Positions 19,951 to 31,592 of a stretch of DNA of 64,000 bases are shown here, piece by piece; the stretch's first letter is position 1; the number at the start of each line of letters is the position of its first letter. The notes beneath the pieces are model-generated. The model did not search any database and was not told the DNA's origin. It was given only the letters and a program-made list of their open reading frames with translations. The DNA comes from Deinandra increscens subsp. villosa. Taxonomy: Eukaryota; Streptophyta; Magnoliopsida; Asterales; Asteraceae. The position numbers and the translations under genes were made by a program. The DNA lies in contig JBCNJP010000258.1 of assembly GCA_039602395.1 (NCBI GenBank), positions 1-64,000 of the forward strand, read 5' to 3'.

Positions 19951-20194
19951 TGGCATTTTGGTAATTAATACCGTATTAAAATTAAGACGCCTTCTTCTTT
20001 CAGTATCTCCGTGGTGCTCATCCGTTCCCAACCATTACCATCCGTTCATCCATTACCTCCTATATCCATCATCGCAGAAAGCAAAAAGAGCGCAACCCTA
20101 TTCTCAGAAAGTCTACGGCTTGATCCATCGTCCAATTCTTTTCATCGCGCAGACGCCTTCAGTGTATTCATCAGGAATCTCCCTCTTTGAGTAA
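19951..20194 (+). other. Open frame near the Helitron 2 left end, unrecognised
   Basis: A frame continues out of the TA tract and ends with TGA at 20192-20194, just before GTAAGTC-like sequence. The C-terminal part is Ser/Pro/Tyr-rich and resembles nothing known to me. It could be 5' untranslated sequence of a captured gene. Confidence 0.25.
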
Positions 20195-21035
20195 GTCTTT
20201 AATTGCTCTTTTCATCTTCAAAGTCTATGCAGTCCTAATCTCAGGAAAACGCCATCTTCACATCTCAATTGAGGCAAAGATGCAGAGATAAAAATTAGAG
20301 CAAAGTTGCAGACACGCCGTTATGAATATAGCGCCTAATTCAAATCTCAATTCAAATTTTCATATCAAAGCCTCTATAAGTACACACCTCCATCTCCATT
20401 ACCATCTGTAAATAACCACTGAGAAATTGAGGTATGATTTATGTTTTAAATCTGATTGAAGCTTCTTTTTTATTTATATTACTTGAATCTGATTTATGGT
20501 TTTTGATTTATGTTTTATGTTTTGAATCTGATTAAAGATTCACCAAGAATAACCAATCTGATTTTGAGGTACGTTCAAGCTCCCTCTCAATTAGTTCAAT
20601 ACTTATGACCGTTGTTATGTTTTGTGATGAAAAGTTTATGAGTTTGGCAGTTATGACCATTGTTATGTTTTCTGATTTTGAGAATATGAGTTTGGAAAAA
20701 TGAAGTGAGGCTGCCTCAGTTTCAAAACCATACTAACCTATGAGTTTTTGAGCTTATGCCAAAACAGTTTATTGTTAGTGTAAAGGAGAAGTTTTAGAGC
20801 AGTTAATCCTATATTAAGCTAATCATATGTTTAAAGTTGGGTTGTGAACAAAGCACATGTGTCAAAACTTTGAGTTTTATGATTTTAGGTTGGTCAAATC
20901 TTTGATTTAGTCCCTTTTCTTTGAGTTTTATGATTTTAAGTTGAACAAATCTTAGAAAAATATTATCTGCAACTTAGATTTGAGTAACAAAAAGTATGTG
21001 GTGAGACTCAAACACAACCATAAACAATCTTTGTT

Positions 21036-21355
21036 TGTGAAGGGAGATGTTTATCCGGTAGAGCCAACTGATGACTATCCATTTAATCAGGTTCTTGGTG
21101 CACACTGGCCATTCACTTAGGTTCTTGATGCACACTGGGGTGTTCTTAATGAGGAAGAAGTCAGAACTTATTGCCCACTTTGGGTTATATTGAAGCAGTT
21201 AATGACAAACTATAGTGTGCTGAAGAATATGGATGCTCATTTCATCTATGTTTGTACCAAGCTCAGTTGTTAGCCTCTACCTCATGTCCTAAAACAACAA
21301 TCCTTATGCTCAGTTCAACTTCTTTGGTGACCCTTTTGCTGCATACCAGGTAGTT
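21036..21355 (+). pseudogene. Exon-like fragment of an unrecognised gene
   Basis: Frame pieces read DVYPVEPTDDYPFNQVLGAHW and, after a stop, VLDAHWGVLNEEEVRTYCPL, with a short duplication around GTTCTTGGTGCACACTGG (21090, 21122). It ends before a splice-like AGGTAGTTAAC (21348). The composition looks like degenerate coding sequence, but I cannot name the family. Confidence 0.35.
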
Positions 21356-22302
21356 AACTCTAGGCCCTCTATAGCATTAGTTCTTGTTGTTGTTTTTTTT
21401 TTAATAACTAAGGTGGATGTTAGGTGCATGTTTCTAACCGGATTATTGATAGCTATACTCACTTTTACATTTTATTCTTTCTGGAATTCCAGTTACACTT
21501 GTCCCAAAGAAGCAAGTCATGCAACAAACATCATGGAGCACCATACTAATAAGGCAAGCATAAGATGTTTTAAGTTCTTGCAATTTTGATTTAGGAATTA
21601 ACAAATAAAATGACGAAACATGACATACTTGAAAAGGGATAAAAGGAGATACTATGAGATGGGAGTTAAAAGTCTCTCGGATTAGGTACATTTTTTTTTG
21701 TCATTAGATAATCAAGCAACAATGTGTCACCATCTTGTGCTAATTTGTTTAGATTCTGATGTTTTATTTGTTTGTTTTTTTTGAGTTGTTTAGATCTTGT
21801 CATATTGATATTGCTTTATTTGTCTGTTTCTCTTGGGTTCGAGCTAAGCCTCATTCATATGGCATGGACAAGTAGCAGACATATGGTTATGGGGTGTTCC
21901 ATTTACATATTTAGGCTGAGTTTGCAGTGGTGTTTCTTACAGATTCATGCTCTATTTGTTATAATTACCTCAACTCTTTCCACACATGGCTTTTTTTTAT
22001 GAAAGAACAAAAACGTTGTGAAAAGGTGTTGAAGGTTCAAAAGGTAAAAGAAAAGAGCAAATAGTGTGTTTCGTAATCTTTGTTTTTAGTTGCTTTAGTT
22101 ATGGATTGATTTAAGGATGGAAATAACAGTTTTTATGATATGGTTTGCTGCAGGGAATAAGAACAAAGAACAGGTTATGTGGAACGAAATCTGAAAGGTA
22201 GGTCTCCATAGTTAGTTTTGACCTGTTTTCTATTTTTGTTTTCAATTAGTTTTGACCTGTATGGTGGTTATAACATCAATTTCATTTTCTTTCATCTTGC
22301 AG

Positions 22303-22423
22303 TAATTGGGTCATGAAAAATAAAGAGACAAGGAGGTTATCAAAAGTTCCAGATGAATTCCGAGGTGACATCGAGCATTATTTTGTAGACGCACCTCTGA
22401 TTGTGGGTGATGATTTTAATTGA
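22303..22423 (+). pseudogene. FATB: FatB-type acyl-ACP thioesterase exon (captured fragment)
   Basis: Plastid FatB thioesterases release free fatty acids, mainly palmitate, from acyl-carrier protein. After an AG acceptor at 22301-22302 the frame reads NWVMKNKETRRLSKVPDEF, then RGDIEHYFVDAP, and stops at TGA 22421-22423. This matches the well-known WVMMNK-TRRLSK-P-E-RG-IE-YFV stretch of FatB, and the acceptor sits where plant FATB genes have an intron. The stop comes where the enzyme should continue for about 140 more residues, so only one exon was carried. No neighbouring FatB exon was found with confidence. Confidence 0.8.
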
Positions 22424-24480
22424 AAACTGTTAAATATTATTTTGGATCATAAAACATAATCTGATGATTCTAACAGTTAGATGTAGATATATGTTTTTGT
22501 AGTTTGACCCAAATTGTATTCTTCAATTCATCATCTACTAATCTAGATCACCGAGTTTGGCCCAAATTGAACTTCTCATATGTACTGTAATTATTATATT
22601 GAGGTTTTAGGAACATAGGAGAATAATTAAAAAACAGTTTGAAGTTTTGTTGAGTATTTTACCTTAGTTTATGAGGTATTGAATTCTTAAAACCAAATTC
22701 CTGCCTCAATACTCTCACTATAATTGTCTGATTTTGATATTGTAATCCGGTGATAGATCACTCATAAATATTCACATTCTCTTTTCTCAACACTTTATTT
22801 TAATTAATACTTTTGTACCTCAAAAGTTAATCTCTGTCTGAATTACTCAAATTACAAAGAAATGGTTGTCTAAGATGATTCTCTCATATGATGGACATTG
22901 CACATTTTAAAAGTATTTTGCTTAATTTTCATTTGAGAGCTGCAATCCTTTTTCATTATTTGTTTTGGTTCAAGATGAAGTATGATACATGCATTCAATT
23001 TTGTGTTCTATAGTAGTAACACTTCGTGGTACATATTAATTCTTACTATTACTAATCAATATGCACTGAGTTTTGGCTTATAGATACTTTTATGCTTGCC
23101 TATATAATATGTCTTAGATTGTATTTCATAAACACATTACCTCATAAGGGTAATTAAGTGAAAAGAATCATAAAAAAAGCACCCTAAATTGTAACTTTTA
23201 CATTACTAGAAATTTATAATAGTCCTCAATCCTCAATGATGTCTTTCCATTTATTCTTTCACCTACCATTGAATGCCTTTCTCTCTACAATTTTCAATTT
23301 ATTAACATTAGTGGCCAGTGACATTACAGGTTATTGCAAATTAGGACATGATATCCATTTCACTTCAAACAAATTATTATAGAGAGAAATGTTAAGCACC
23401 TCATCATGGCCCAATTTAAAAAGAATAGTTCCGTAGTTAATAGGAATGCTACCAAAAAGATTGATGAATAATGACCCATATGGCCATATATTAAAGATCT
23501 CTATGTGACGGTGATATTTTTGGACTATGTAATACTGATGACGTTTAGACTTTAAACCAATAGTTAGGTTTCACATTGATTTGGGCAGGAGTGGATGCGA
23601 ATGAAGAAATAAATGTCTGCAGTAGTGTTGGAACATATCCAAATGGCAATCAATTGGAAGATCTTTATATCTTCATGATTTTATTAAGGTAATGTGAAGT
23701 AACACTATATATTACATATTTAAGTTATGGAATCTATTTTTATCTACATGTTAATTACGTGAGTTTGATTTTACTTTAGGCATTTTTGGGATCAAGCATC
23801 CTGGTCTCAGCATTAACAGACTGACAACTAGAAAGGTTACATGCGCTTTGTGGCGTGAAAACAAAAGGAGAACGAAAGCTAAAATGAAAACTAATCTCAT
23901 AGCATCTTTTGGTTTTTTCTAAAGAATGGAGCTTTTGGGACATGTAAATGGATGTAATAGCCCCTAAACACATGATTTATATACTCGTGAATTTACACTC
24001 ATTCATTAGTTTAGATTATGGTTCTCCTAGACGAGACAAATTAAAAATTTACAAACCAAGTAATGGTTAGCCACTTTGCAGACCATTAACATGTATCTAG
24101 CTTTTCGTATATCAAATTTGGATACGATAACACGACGAATAACACAACGATAACGCAATGGTTAGCCACTTTGCAGAACATTAACATGTATCCTGCCTTG
24201 TATTACTACCAGAAGCAAAAGGAGGCACACGAAACATGTTTTTTTATGTTCGTTTTTTCTTCATGCTAAGAATCACAACGAAAATACCCCGTCTAAAACT
24301 TCATGGCAGATGTAAACATATTTGTACTAATTCATGGTAGATGTAAACATGTTTATAGAACAAGGAGACTTCCTTAGATAAATTAAATCATTATTACTTA
24401 TTTGACCATCTATAAAAAACATACCCGGTAAATCACGATCGGCATTGCGTCATAATCTCATCATAACAGTTGTGGTTTGC
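22424..24480. other. Helitron 2 interior, no recognised gene
   Basis: AT-rich and non-coding. Two copies of 'ggttagccactttgcagaacattaacatgtatc' lie at about 24065 and 24160. Nothing else can be assigned. Confidence 0.4.
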
Positions 24481-24539
24481 TGCTGCTGAATTGCGCGACT
24501 TGCCACCTAAATTTTCACCACCGTCGAGTGTCCATGTAC

Positions 24540-24650
24540 CGCATTATAAATTGTCGCCGCACATAAACGAATATCGCGTTGTAAATTGTCGTTTCTGCCC
24601 AACGCGCGAACAAAAGACAAATAACACGTTATAAATTGTCGCCCACGGCA
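24540..24650 (+). repeat. Helitron subterminal repeat units, internal copy
   Basis: Units of 'cgttataaattgtcg' and 'aacgcgcgaacaaaagacaaataac' as at the 3' ends of Helitrons 1 and 2, here about 900 bp upstream of the Helitron 2 end. This suggests an older Helitron end lying inside the present one. Confidence 0.65.
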
Positions 24651-24994
24651 ATTCAAGGAGCAGCATACACCGAGACGCTTCTATCCCCAGGTATTTAGTG
24701 GACATTGGATGTTTTGTTTGAATATGTGTGTATCCCAAAATATTTTATTATGTTAAAAATACTAACATTACTTGGTAAAATATGTTGAAGTATTTTGTTA
24801 TGTTTGAATATGTTAGATTATTATTTCTTTTATTTTAAAATACTAACATATTTGTGTTTTTTTAAATTAATTGGAAAGTTCTTAAAGATGTCTGAAGCCT
24901 TTTTAGAACCAGGTATGTTATGTTATCCTTTAACAGTTTTAATATGTATTGTGGTTATGATAAAATCAATGTAATATAGACTTTAACGTTACAT

Positions 24995-25126
24995 TTCAGT
25001 GGCAGATGCTGTTCCGGTTGAGGACAATGAAGAGTTTCCTGGTATTCTTAGCGATGAAGAGTGGTGGGATCTTTATGGTCAGGAGGTCATTGAAATGGTT
25101 ATGTTTTATGAGGCCCTCTTAACGTG
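24995..25126 (+). pseudogene. Acidic exon-like fragment, also present reversed at 32227-32335
   Basis: After an AG acceptor near 24999 the frame reads VADAVPVEDNEEFPGIL, then SDEEWWDLYGQEVIEMV, and stops at TGA 25124-25126. It is strongly acidic. The same sequence with few changes is found on the minus strand at 32227-32335, so it is a repeated part of this Helitron family rather than a single capture. No family is recognised. Confidence 0.45.
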
Positions 25127-25399
25127 ACCTCATCAAAACTATTATGTTCATGAATTCAACTTAAAAACTTGTTTATGACTGATTGCATGGCGTATGACAC
25201 GGATTGACTTCCTTACTATGGAATTCATTGACCCTCGGATTTTGATTTAAAAAGTACTATGTTATTACTGATATCTTAAAACTATGTTGATGACTTATAT
25301 CTTACAACTCATTTGGTTTTAAATTACTATGTTTGTGACCAATATATATTTCAATTCGAGTGTTTGTTGTTATTTGTTTGAGTTTAAAAAAAAAGAATA

Positions 25400-25541
25400 C
25401 CTCGATGTAAATTGTCGTGCCGCCATAACAAGCGAACAGAAGACGAATACCGCGTTATAGTTTGTTGTGCCGCTGCAACGCGCGAACAGAAGACGAATAA
25501 CACGCTATACACTGTTGCCGCCGCAACGCGCGGGCACACGG
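25400..25541 (+). repeat. Tandem subterminal units of Helitron 2
   Basis: Three diverged units of about 50 bp, each with 'gccgc(a)acgcgcgaacagaagacgaata', 'cgcgttata' and 'ttgtcgt', run directly into the terminal hairpin and CTAG. Confidence 0.8.
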
Positions 25542-25544
25542 CTA

Positions 25545-25545
<1 letters not shown>

Positions 25546-25594
<49 letters not shown>
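25546..25594. repeat. (TA)n microsatellite right of Helitron 2
   Basis: TA tract between the Helitron terminus and the family-C element. Confidence 0.97.
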
Positions 25595-25595
<1 letters not shown>

Positions 25596-26077
25596 GTAAA
25601 AGATCCGTGTAGACCCCTTATTTTTTATAGACCCTGTAGACCCCTTATAAAACTCAATAAAACTCATTAAAACTCACTAAAAATAAAACTCAGTTTTGTT
25701 AATATAGTTTTTTTTTTTTAATTTGCGATAAGCTTTTAAGAACAAAAAAGACAATTAAAAAAAAGAAAAACGAAAAACATTAAAAATTGAACATTTTAAG
25801 ACAAAGAGTTTTAAAAATCATTGAGTTTAAAACTCAATAAACTCAATAAAACTCAGTGTTGCGTTTAAAACTCATTATTTTAAAACTCATTGTCTTAAAA
25901 TGTTCGATTTTTAATGTTTTTTGTTTTTTTTAATTTATTTATTTATTTTTTTGGTTCTTAAAATGTTATCGTAATAAAAAAAAAACCAAATTTACAACAC
26001 TGAGTTTTACTTTTATTGAGTTTTATAGGGGTCTACGGGGTCTACAAAATTTAAGGGGTCTACACGGAACCCTTCCC
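25595..26077 (+). mobile_element. Family-C foldback element, (TA)n-bounded
   Basis: It begins GGTAAAAGATCCGTGTAGACC and ends GGGGTCTACACGGAACCCTTCCC, inverted ends of about 25 bp. The body is dominated by AAACTCA words on the left and their complement TGAGTTTTA on the right, so most of the element is self-complementary. Non-coding. (TA)n on both sides (25546-25594, 26083-26135). Confidence 0.82.
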
Positions 26078-26135
<58 letters not shown>

Positions 26136-26138
<3 letters not shown>

Positions 26139-26314
26139 AGATGATCATTTGAGAACTAATTGGGTTTGAGAACTAAAAAGAACTAATCTTAGCCACTAGT
26201 TTATATATATGGAAAACCCTCCCATGAATTTGAATGCTCCCCCCTTGAAAATTAGTGGTCCAAATTGGTTCTCAAAAGTTCTCAAAAGAAAAAGTTCTCA
26301 TTTGAACCTAACCC
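26136..26314 (+). mobile_element. Family-A short element (complete)
   Basis: GGGAGATGATCATTTGAGAAC to GAACCTAACCC, with (TA)n on both sides. It carries the 'ttatatatatggaaaac' interior variant seen also at 8250-8431. Confidence 0.85.
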
Positions 26315-26334
26315 TATATATATATATATATATA

Positions 26335-26471
26335 GGGAGAGGATCATTTGAGAACCAATTTGATTTGAGAACTAAAAAGAACTAATTTGAACCACAAGTT
26401 TATTTACATGTATCCCCTCTCCCATGAATTGTAGTGGTCCCCCCCCCCCCCTGAAATTTGTGGTTGAGATT
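26335..26471 (+). repeat. Family-A element, 3'-truncated
   Basis: It starts after (TA)n like the others but stops at 'tggttgagatttat', where the next family-A copy begins. A C-run of about 13 replaces the usual CCCCC. Confidence 0.75.
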
Positions 26472-26477
26472 TATATA

Positions 26478-26657
26478 GGGAGATGATCATTTGAGAACCA
26501 ATTGGTTTTGAGAACTTTTGAGAACCATTTTAAGCCACTAGTTATATATAGGGAAATCCCCCCCATGAATTTGAGTGGTGCCCCCTTAAAAATTAGTGGC
26601 CCAGAATGGTTCTTAAAAGTTCTCAAAACCAATTAGTTCTCATTTGAACCCAACCCT
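26478..26657 (+). mobile_element. Family-A short element joined directly to a family-C copy
   Basis: GGGAGATGATCATTTGAGAACC to GAACCCAACCC. It follows only TTATATA on the left and is joined without TA on the right to the reversed family-C copy, showing recombination or deletion between elements. Confidence 0.8.
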
Positions 26658-27063
26658 AAAAATAAAACTCAGTGTTGTAAATTTGGTTTTTTTTTATTAC
26701 GATAAGCTTTTAAGAACCAAAAAAATAAATAAATAAATTAAAAAAAACAAAAAATATTAAAAATCGAACATTTTAAGACAATGAGTTTTAAAATAATGAG
26801 TTTTAAACGCAACACTGAGTTTTATTGAGTTTATTGAGTTTTAAACTCATTGATTTTTAAAACTCATTGTCTTAAAATGTTCAATTTTTAATGTTTTTCG
26901 TTTTTTTAATTGTCTTTTTTTGTTCTTAAAATCTTATCACAAATAAAAAAAACTAAATTAACAAAACTGAGTTTTATTTTTAGTGAGTTTTAATGAGTTT
27001 TATTGAGTTTTATAAGGGGTTTACGGGGTCTACAAAAAATAAGGGGTCTACACTGATCTTTTA

Positions 27064-27065
<2 letters not shown>
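26658..27065 (-). mobile_element. Family-C element, reversed and truncated
   Basis: Reverse complement of most of 25595-26040, ending GATCTTTTACC against (TA)n 27066-27103. Together with 25595-26077 it forms an inverted pair enclosing three family-A copies. Confidence 0.82.
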
Positions 27066-27103
<38 letters not shown>

Positions 27104-27106
<3 letters not shown>

Positions 27107-27278
27107 AGAGGATCATTTGAGAACCAATTGGGTTTGAGAACTAAAAAGAACTAATTTGAGCCACAAGTTTATTTACATGTATCCCCCCTCCCATGAATTG
27201 TAGTGGTTCCCCCTGAAATGTGTGGTTGAGATTTAGTTCTCAAAAGTTCTCAAAATAAAAAGTTCTCATTTGAACCTA

Positions 27279-27282
<4 letters not shown>
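27104..27282 (+). mobile_element. Family-A short element, near-identical twin of 31977-32156
   Basis: 179 bp with (TA)n on both sides. Compared base by base with 31977-32156 it shows one substitution (G/C near position 75) and one extra C in a C-run. Confidence 0.9.

Positions 27283-27356
<74 letters not shown>
27283..27356. repeat. (TA)n microsatellite, about 36 units
   Basis: One of the longest pure TA tracts here, between a family-A element and the composite unit to its right. Confidence 0.98.
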
Positions 27357-27361
<5 letters not shown>

Positions 27362-27639
27362 TGGAATTAATAATAAACAAATCTTAATGTGTTAACCAAT
27401 TAACCACCATCTAGTGGTGGAAGGTTGCTAGATCTTACAAGATTTTGACATGTGTCTTTTTCTTTTTCTTTTTTTTTAAATTAAAAGGGTAAATCAGTCA
27501 ATTTACATAATCATATAAACTCCCCCCCTTCATTTTAAAAAGTCCATAACTTTTTTATACATTGTCGGATTTTTATAAAAGTTGCACCATTAAACTCGTC
27601 GCATTTTTATCTTTAATTCCATTATAGTCTCGACGTTTT

Positions 27640-28000
27640 TTATTACCGTTTTCTCAGACGTACGAAATAGCACTAGTGTTATACGTATAAACACTAATGC
27701 TACTACTTAAGTACAACTACATATGCATATATTACAACCTAGAAAAATACATCCATACATTCAGACGTACAATGTAGCACTAGTGTTACAACCACTAACA
27801 TCATTATCATAACTGTTACAACAAAGAGCAAAAATACATCCATACATTGATAACCAGTAACATCGATGTTTCTACTTAGAGACAACTGCATATGTATATA
27901 TTACAACCTATGCAACCTACAAATGTATCAATATGTATATAAAACACTAATGCTATAACCATTAACAGTGGTGCGATGACCTGTGAACACTAGTGCTATC
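27640..28000. repeat. Diverged tandem repeat, about 168 bp period
   Basis: 'acaactacatatgcatatattacaacct' (27712) recurs as 'acaactgcatatgtatatattacaacct' (27880), and 'aatacatccatacatt' and 'gtagcactagtgttaca' also repeat. The rest to 28560 is A-rich and non-coding. Confidence 0.6.
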
Positions 28001-28794
28001 AAGATAGAACAAAAAAAAAATCAAATGTACAACTAAATAACAAGATTACAACATGCAAAAGCATTAAAGTTCAACAAAAATATAGCATCTCAATATATAC
28101 AACTAAATATACTAAGATTTTACAAATCAGTATACTACAAATCATTAAAAAAGTAGCATCTCAATATAGTCCAAACTCAACTCTAAAAAAAACCCACAAA
28201 CTCATATTTTCAACACTAAAATATGTAGAAGAACACTAAAATATATTGAAAAAACCCATCAAAATTCAAAACACTAGATTTTCAACTGCACCAATATCAT
28301 GACGTCAAAACACGAAATTGGTCTTCATCATTTGAACCACTCAAAACACAAAATTGGTTTTCAAATAAATACCAAACTCTAAAAAACGTTTAAAAAAATC
28401 AAAATCTATGTTAAAAAAAGTCAAAATTAAATCATTAAAAATGGAGATTCCATCAAGAAAGTTTGAAGTGGAATTGGGATCAAACCAACAATCCGTTTTA
28501 AAAAAATAAACGATCACAAAATATAACCATTAAAAATCATTAAAAAATAAAGCCGCTAAAAATCACTCCTCTGTTAACCCAAACAAACCGATCTGTTTCG
28601 CAAGTCATCGTGGGCCGGAAACTTGTCATGAATGACTTACTGCATGAGATGCCTTCAATTATTTCGAGCAACGGGTTTGACTGTTACCTTATATACGATG
28701 ACGAGGAACCTCCAAAAAATGGTGTCGACGAATTCTGTTGGTCCAGCGTCTAAAAAGAACCTCGTTGAGAGAGATAGAGAGTGATGCATCAAAG

Positions 28795-28797
28795 ATG
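28795..28797. repeat. CACTA target-site duplication, left (ATG)
   Basis: ATG directly before the left CACTA end, repeated at 31609-31611. Three bp is the family standard. Weak alone, but it fits exactly at both ends. Confidence 0.75.
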
Positions 28798-29128
28798 CAC
28801 AACTAGAAACAGAGCCTTCCTTGACGCGCGAACAATGACACTCGGTCCTTTCTTGACGTGCAAAAAAACGTGTCATAAAAAAACTGTCAAGAATTAAAAA
28901 ATCTTAAGGCTAGACGACGCGCATTTTTACGCGTCATAAATTTATGTCGTAATTTACAAAAAAAAAAACACGGAGGACACTTCAGAATTGCGTGTCAAGA
29001 AATCTCTGTCGTTTTTTAATTTTTTCCTGCCAAAAAATTTCTCCAAATTTTTACCCTAATTTTGAGCCTCCTCTAAAATTTTCCCCAAAAAACATTCCTC
29101 GCTCTCGCTAAAAAAACCCTCGGAGAGG

Positions 29129-29371
29129 TTGACCTGCTCTCCTCACTCTCTTCACTCTTTTCATCACTCATCGTTGTCTGGACCTGCCGGAGGTCGATCT
29201 CCCCAAGCGAACTTCCCTCCCGAGAACAACATGAAATCTCCAACGTCGATTGTTAGCCATCTGGAACTACCGGCGGTATGCTCGTCTTCGTCAGTCAGCG
29301 GAAATCTCCAATTTGTCGAAGAACAACATGAAATCTCCAATTCGTCTTTATCAATCAATCCATCGATCTAG
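29129..29371 (+). other. Open frame in the CACTA with an internal duplication, unrecognised
   Basis: Ser/Pro-rich frame containing two copies of 'gaacaacatgaaatctccaa' (29223, 29323). It may be 5' untranslated or exon-1 sequence of a captured gene upstream of the reticulon piece. No similarity was recognised. Confidence 0.25.
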
Positions 29372-30134
29372 GTACTAAACAAACCCTAATTTCAGATTTT
29401 ATCGTTAATCCTCAAGCTTATTATCGCTACGATATGTTTTTATGATTGTCATCGATGAATCTGTTTTTAACTATAAACCTCTTTCTCTCTCTCTCTCACA
29501 CACACATGTAAAGGCCATGTTCAATGTCTATTTTAGCAAGTTCGATCTGTAAAAAAAATTGTAGAAAAATGGTGATTTACATTGAAACAAAAATCAGAAG
29601 GACTGGAATTGGTGAGGAATAATGGTTAATAAAAACCTAATCTGATGTAAACCCTAAATAGCCTACAACAGTACAACTGAATTTAAAAGGAATGATTAAT
29701 CGATTAACCAATATGAATTAGGCTAAAAGTAAAGGCGACAATGGGAGTGGCAATGAAATAGGGCTGTATTATTAATTGATTAAATAATATGAAATATATA
29801 CCAAAACTATTACTGATGTAGCAATGCTGTATTTTGCAGGAATCAAAGTGGAGAAGACTATTTGGAGGGCATGGTGAAAGATTCAATTAGAAATCCGGTT
29901 AAAAACGGTTTAGAAAGTGGCGTTTGAACAGATGCAATGTGTTTTGAGAGGAGAGATTGCACAACCGGTTGATTTTGACAGGTGAGAATGACGGGGTTGA
30001 ATTAGAAACACGCAGAAGACTATCTGGAGGGTCATGTATCATTACTAACACAAACCCGTAACCTACTTTCACCAATGAAACGCCAAGATGTTCTTGACAG
30101 GTAGTTTACATGCTGTACCATGCAAGTTTATATT

Positions 30135-30314
30135 ATAGGTGGTAAAACTTTTGATTTGGGCTGGTTGACTAACAAGAAGAAATCTACTGGCATTCTTGCA
30201 TCTGCCACTATAATATGGACGCTCTTCGAAATAATCGAATATCACTTACTAAGTCTCCTATGCCACATTCTAATACTGGTGCTCGGGGTCCATTTTCTGT
30301 GGTCAAATACGTGA
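30135..30314 (+). pseudogene. RTNLB: Reticulon-like (RTNLB) exon captured by the CACTA
   Basis: Reticulons shape endoplasmic reticulum tubules through hydrophobic hairpins. After a splice-like 'ttatag' the frame reads LGWLTNKKKSTGILASATII, then WTLFEIIEYHLLSLLCHIL, then ILVLGVHFLWSNT and a stop at 30312-30314. This follows the start of the plant reticulon domain (W-NKK-SGG-L---T--WVLFE--EYHLL-L--H-LI--L---FLWSNA). It contains most of the first membrane hairpin and nothing after it. A stop directly after the WSN motif shows that the fragment is cut short. The 30500-30840 frame downstream is not recognisably reticulon. Confidence 0.78.
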
Positions 30315-31289
30315 ACCTCTTCTACAGGTAATTAATTTTCTCTAATGTACTTTCAGTTTTTGTTTTTTGTTTTGCCTATATCTACATCAGCATAACCTAT
30401 TTTGTTAAAAGATTCTACTTTTTTTTTGTTTTATTATCATCAGCATACTCTAATAACTAGTTATTATTGCTATCTTAACTTATTTTCAGATATGTAGTAG
30501 TGTGCAGTTTCTTCCTTGGAGACCATGGGAAGGTATTCTTTTTCATATTACTGTTTAAACGTAATCTGCATATGCATACACAAATGCAACTAGTTTTGTT
30601 AGTTCTGTTGGAAAAAGTTGAGGATGTTTTATATCATAGGAAACACCATATCACAAATTCTCAAAATCTTTATACTTTTAGGGCAGCAATTAGCATTGTA
30701 AAACAAGAGATTGAACATATGATCAAGCTATTGATGATGATTTTGTGCAGTTCCCATATTAAATATCATGTACCTTTTTATATTGTTGTATATTGCAACT
30801 TGGGAACAAACTGGACTATCATCAACAAGTATTGCATCTAGCTTTGGGAAAGTAGTAGAAACAAAGTGCTTGAATAATACAAGCCTGAAGATGTAGCAAG
30901 GTCCCTCTTGAGGATGATCTCCAACAATATAGGACAAATGGTCACTTTTTCTCGTATTTTATCTTTACACAGATTGGTGGTGATAGTTATGCTTACACAG
31001 ATATTGATTTTGATGAGATTCGGGAAGAATGGTTTACCTACGCTTGCATTCTTCATTTACAGGGCCACGGAGTAGTGATCGAATATATATGCATGTAAAC
31101 TTTGAACATTTTACTTTTGTCATTGTGATCAAATTGCATGTATGAACATGATGAAATCGAATTATTTTTAATTGCTATATGTATGAAATGCATTGTTTTG
31201 GTACACCATCTATTATGTATTTTGATTTGTGAAATATGATTTAATATGGAAATTAGTAATTTCAGAAAAAATTATTAAAAAATACAATT

Positions 31290-31592
31290 AAAAGGATGAC
31301 ATGCAAGAATGAGTGTCATAAAAGGCATGACACACAATTTGCGTGTCATAAACAGACGACACTAAATATATATTTTAAATAAAAATATATTAAATAGAGA
31401 CGACACCCGCAGATGATGCGCATTATGGGCGTCATGAATGGAGGGTCATAGATGGCGTGTCATTGTTCGCGCGTCAAGAACTTCTTGACACGCATTTTGC
31501 GCGTCAAGAAGCTTCTTGACCCCGGCTTCCGTGACGCGCATTTGCGTGTCAAGAAGACCCTTTCTTGACACGCATTGCACGTCAAGAAAGGC
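31290..31592. repeat. CACTA subterminal repeat array (right)
   Basis: At least eight words of the type GCGTGTCA(A/T) or its complement in both orientations, several arranged as TTCTTGACACGCA facing TGCGCGTCAAGAA, giving small hairpins. Confidence 0.85.

Larger units (their letters stand above)
19935..25545 (+). mobile_element. Helitron 2, non-autonomous, carrying a FatB exon
   Basis: The 3' end is nearly identical to that of Helitron 1: the GC-rich CCGCAACGCGCGGGCACACGG and CTAG at 25542-25545, followed by T of (TA)n. It is preceded by tandem subterminal units (25400-25541). The left edge is placed at the (TA)n border, where TATACTATATAATG resembles some plant Helitron 5' ends but lacks a clear TC. 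There is no Rep/helicase. The interior includes a FatB thioesterase exon (22303-22423), an acidic exon-like piece (24995-25126), and other exon-like pieces that were not identified. Confidence 0.7.

Noticed and set aside
19817..20194. 125-codon plus frame starting upstream of the TA tract
   Set aside because: Its first third translates a (TA)n microsatellite into alternating Ile/Tyr, which is not credible protein.
27640..28000. Possible CRISPR-like repeat array
   Set aside because: Repeats are long, diverged and have no unique equal-length spacers; the sequence is plant nuclear DNA.
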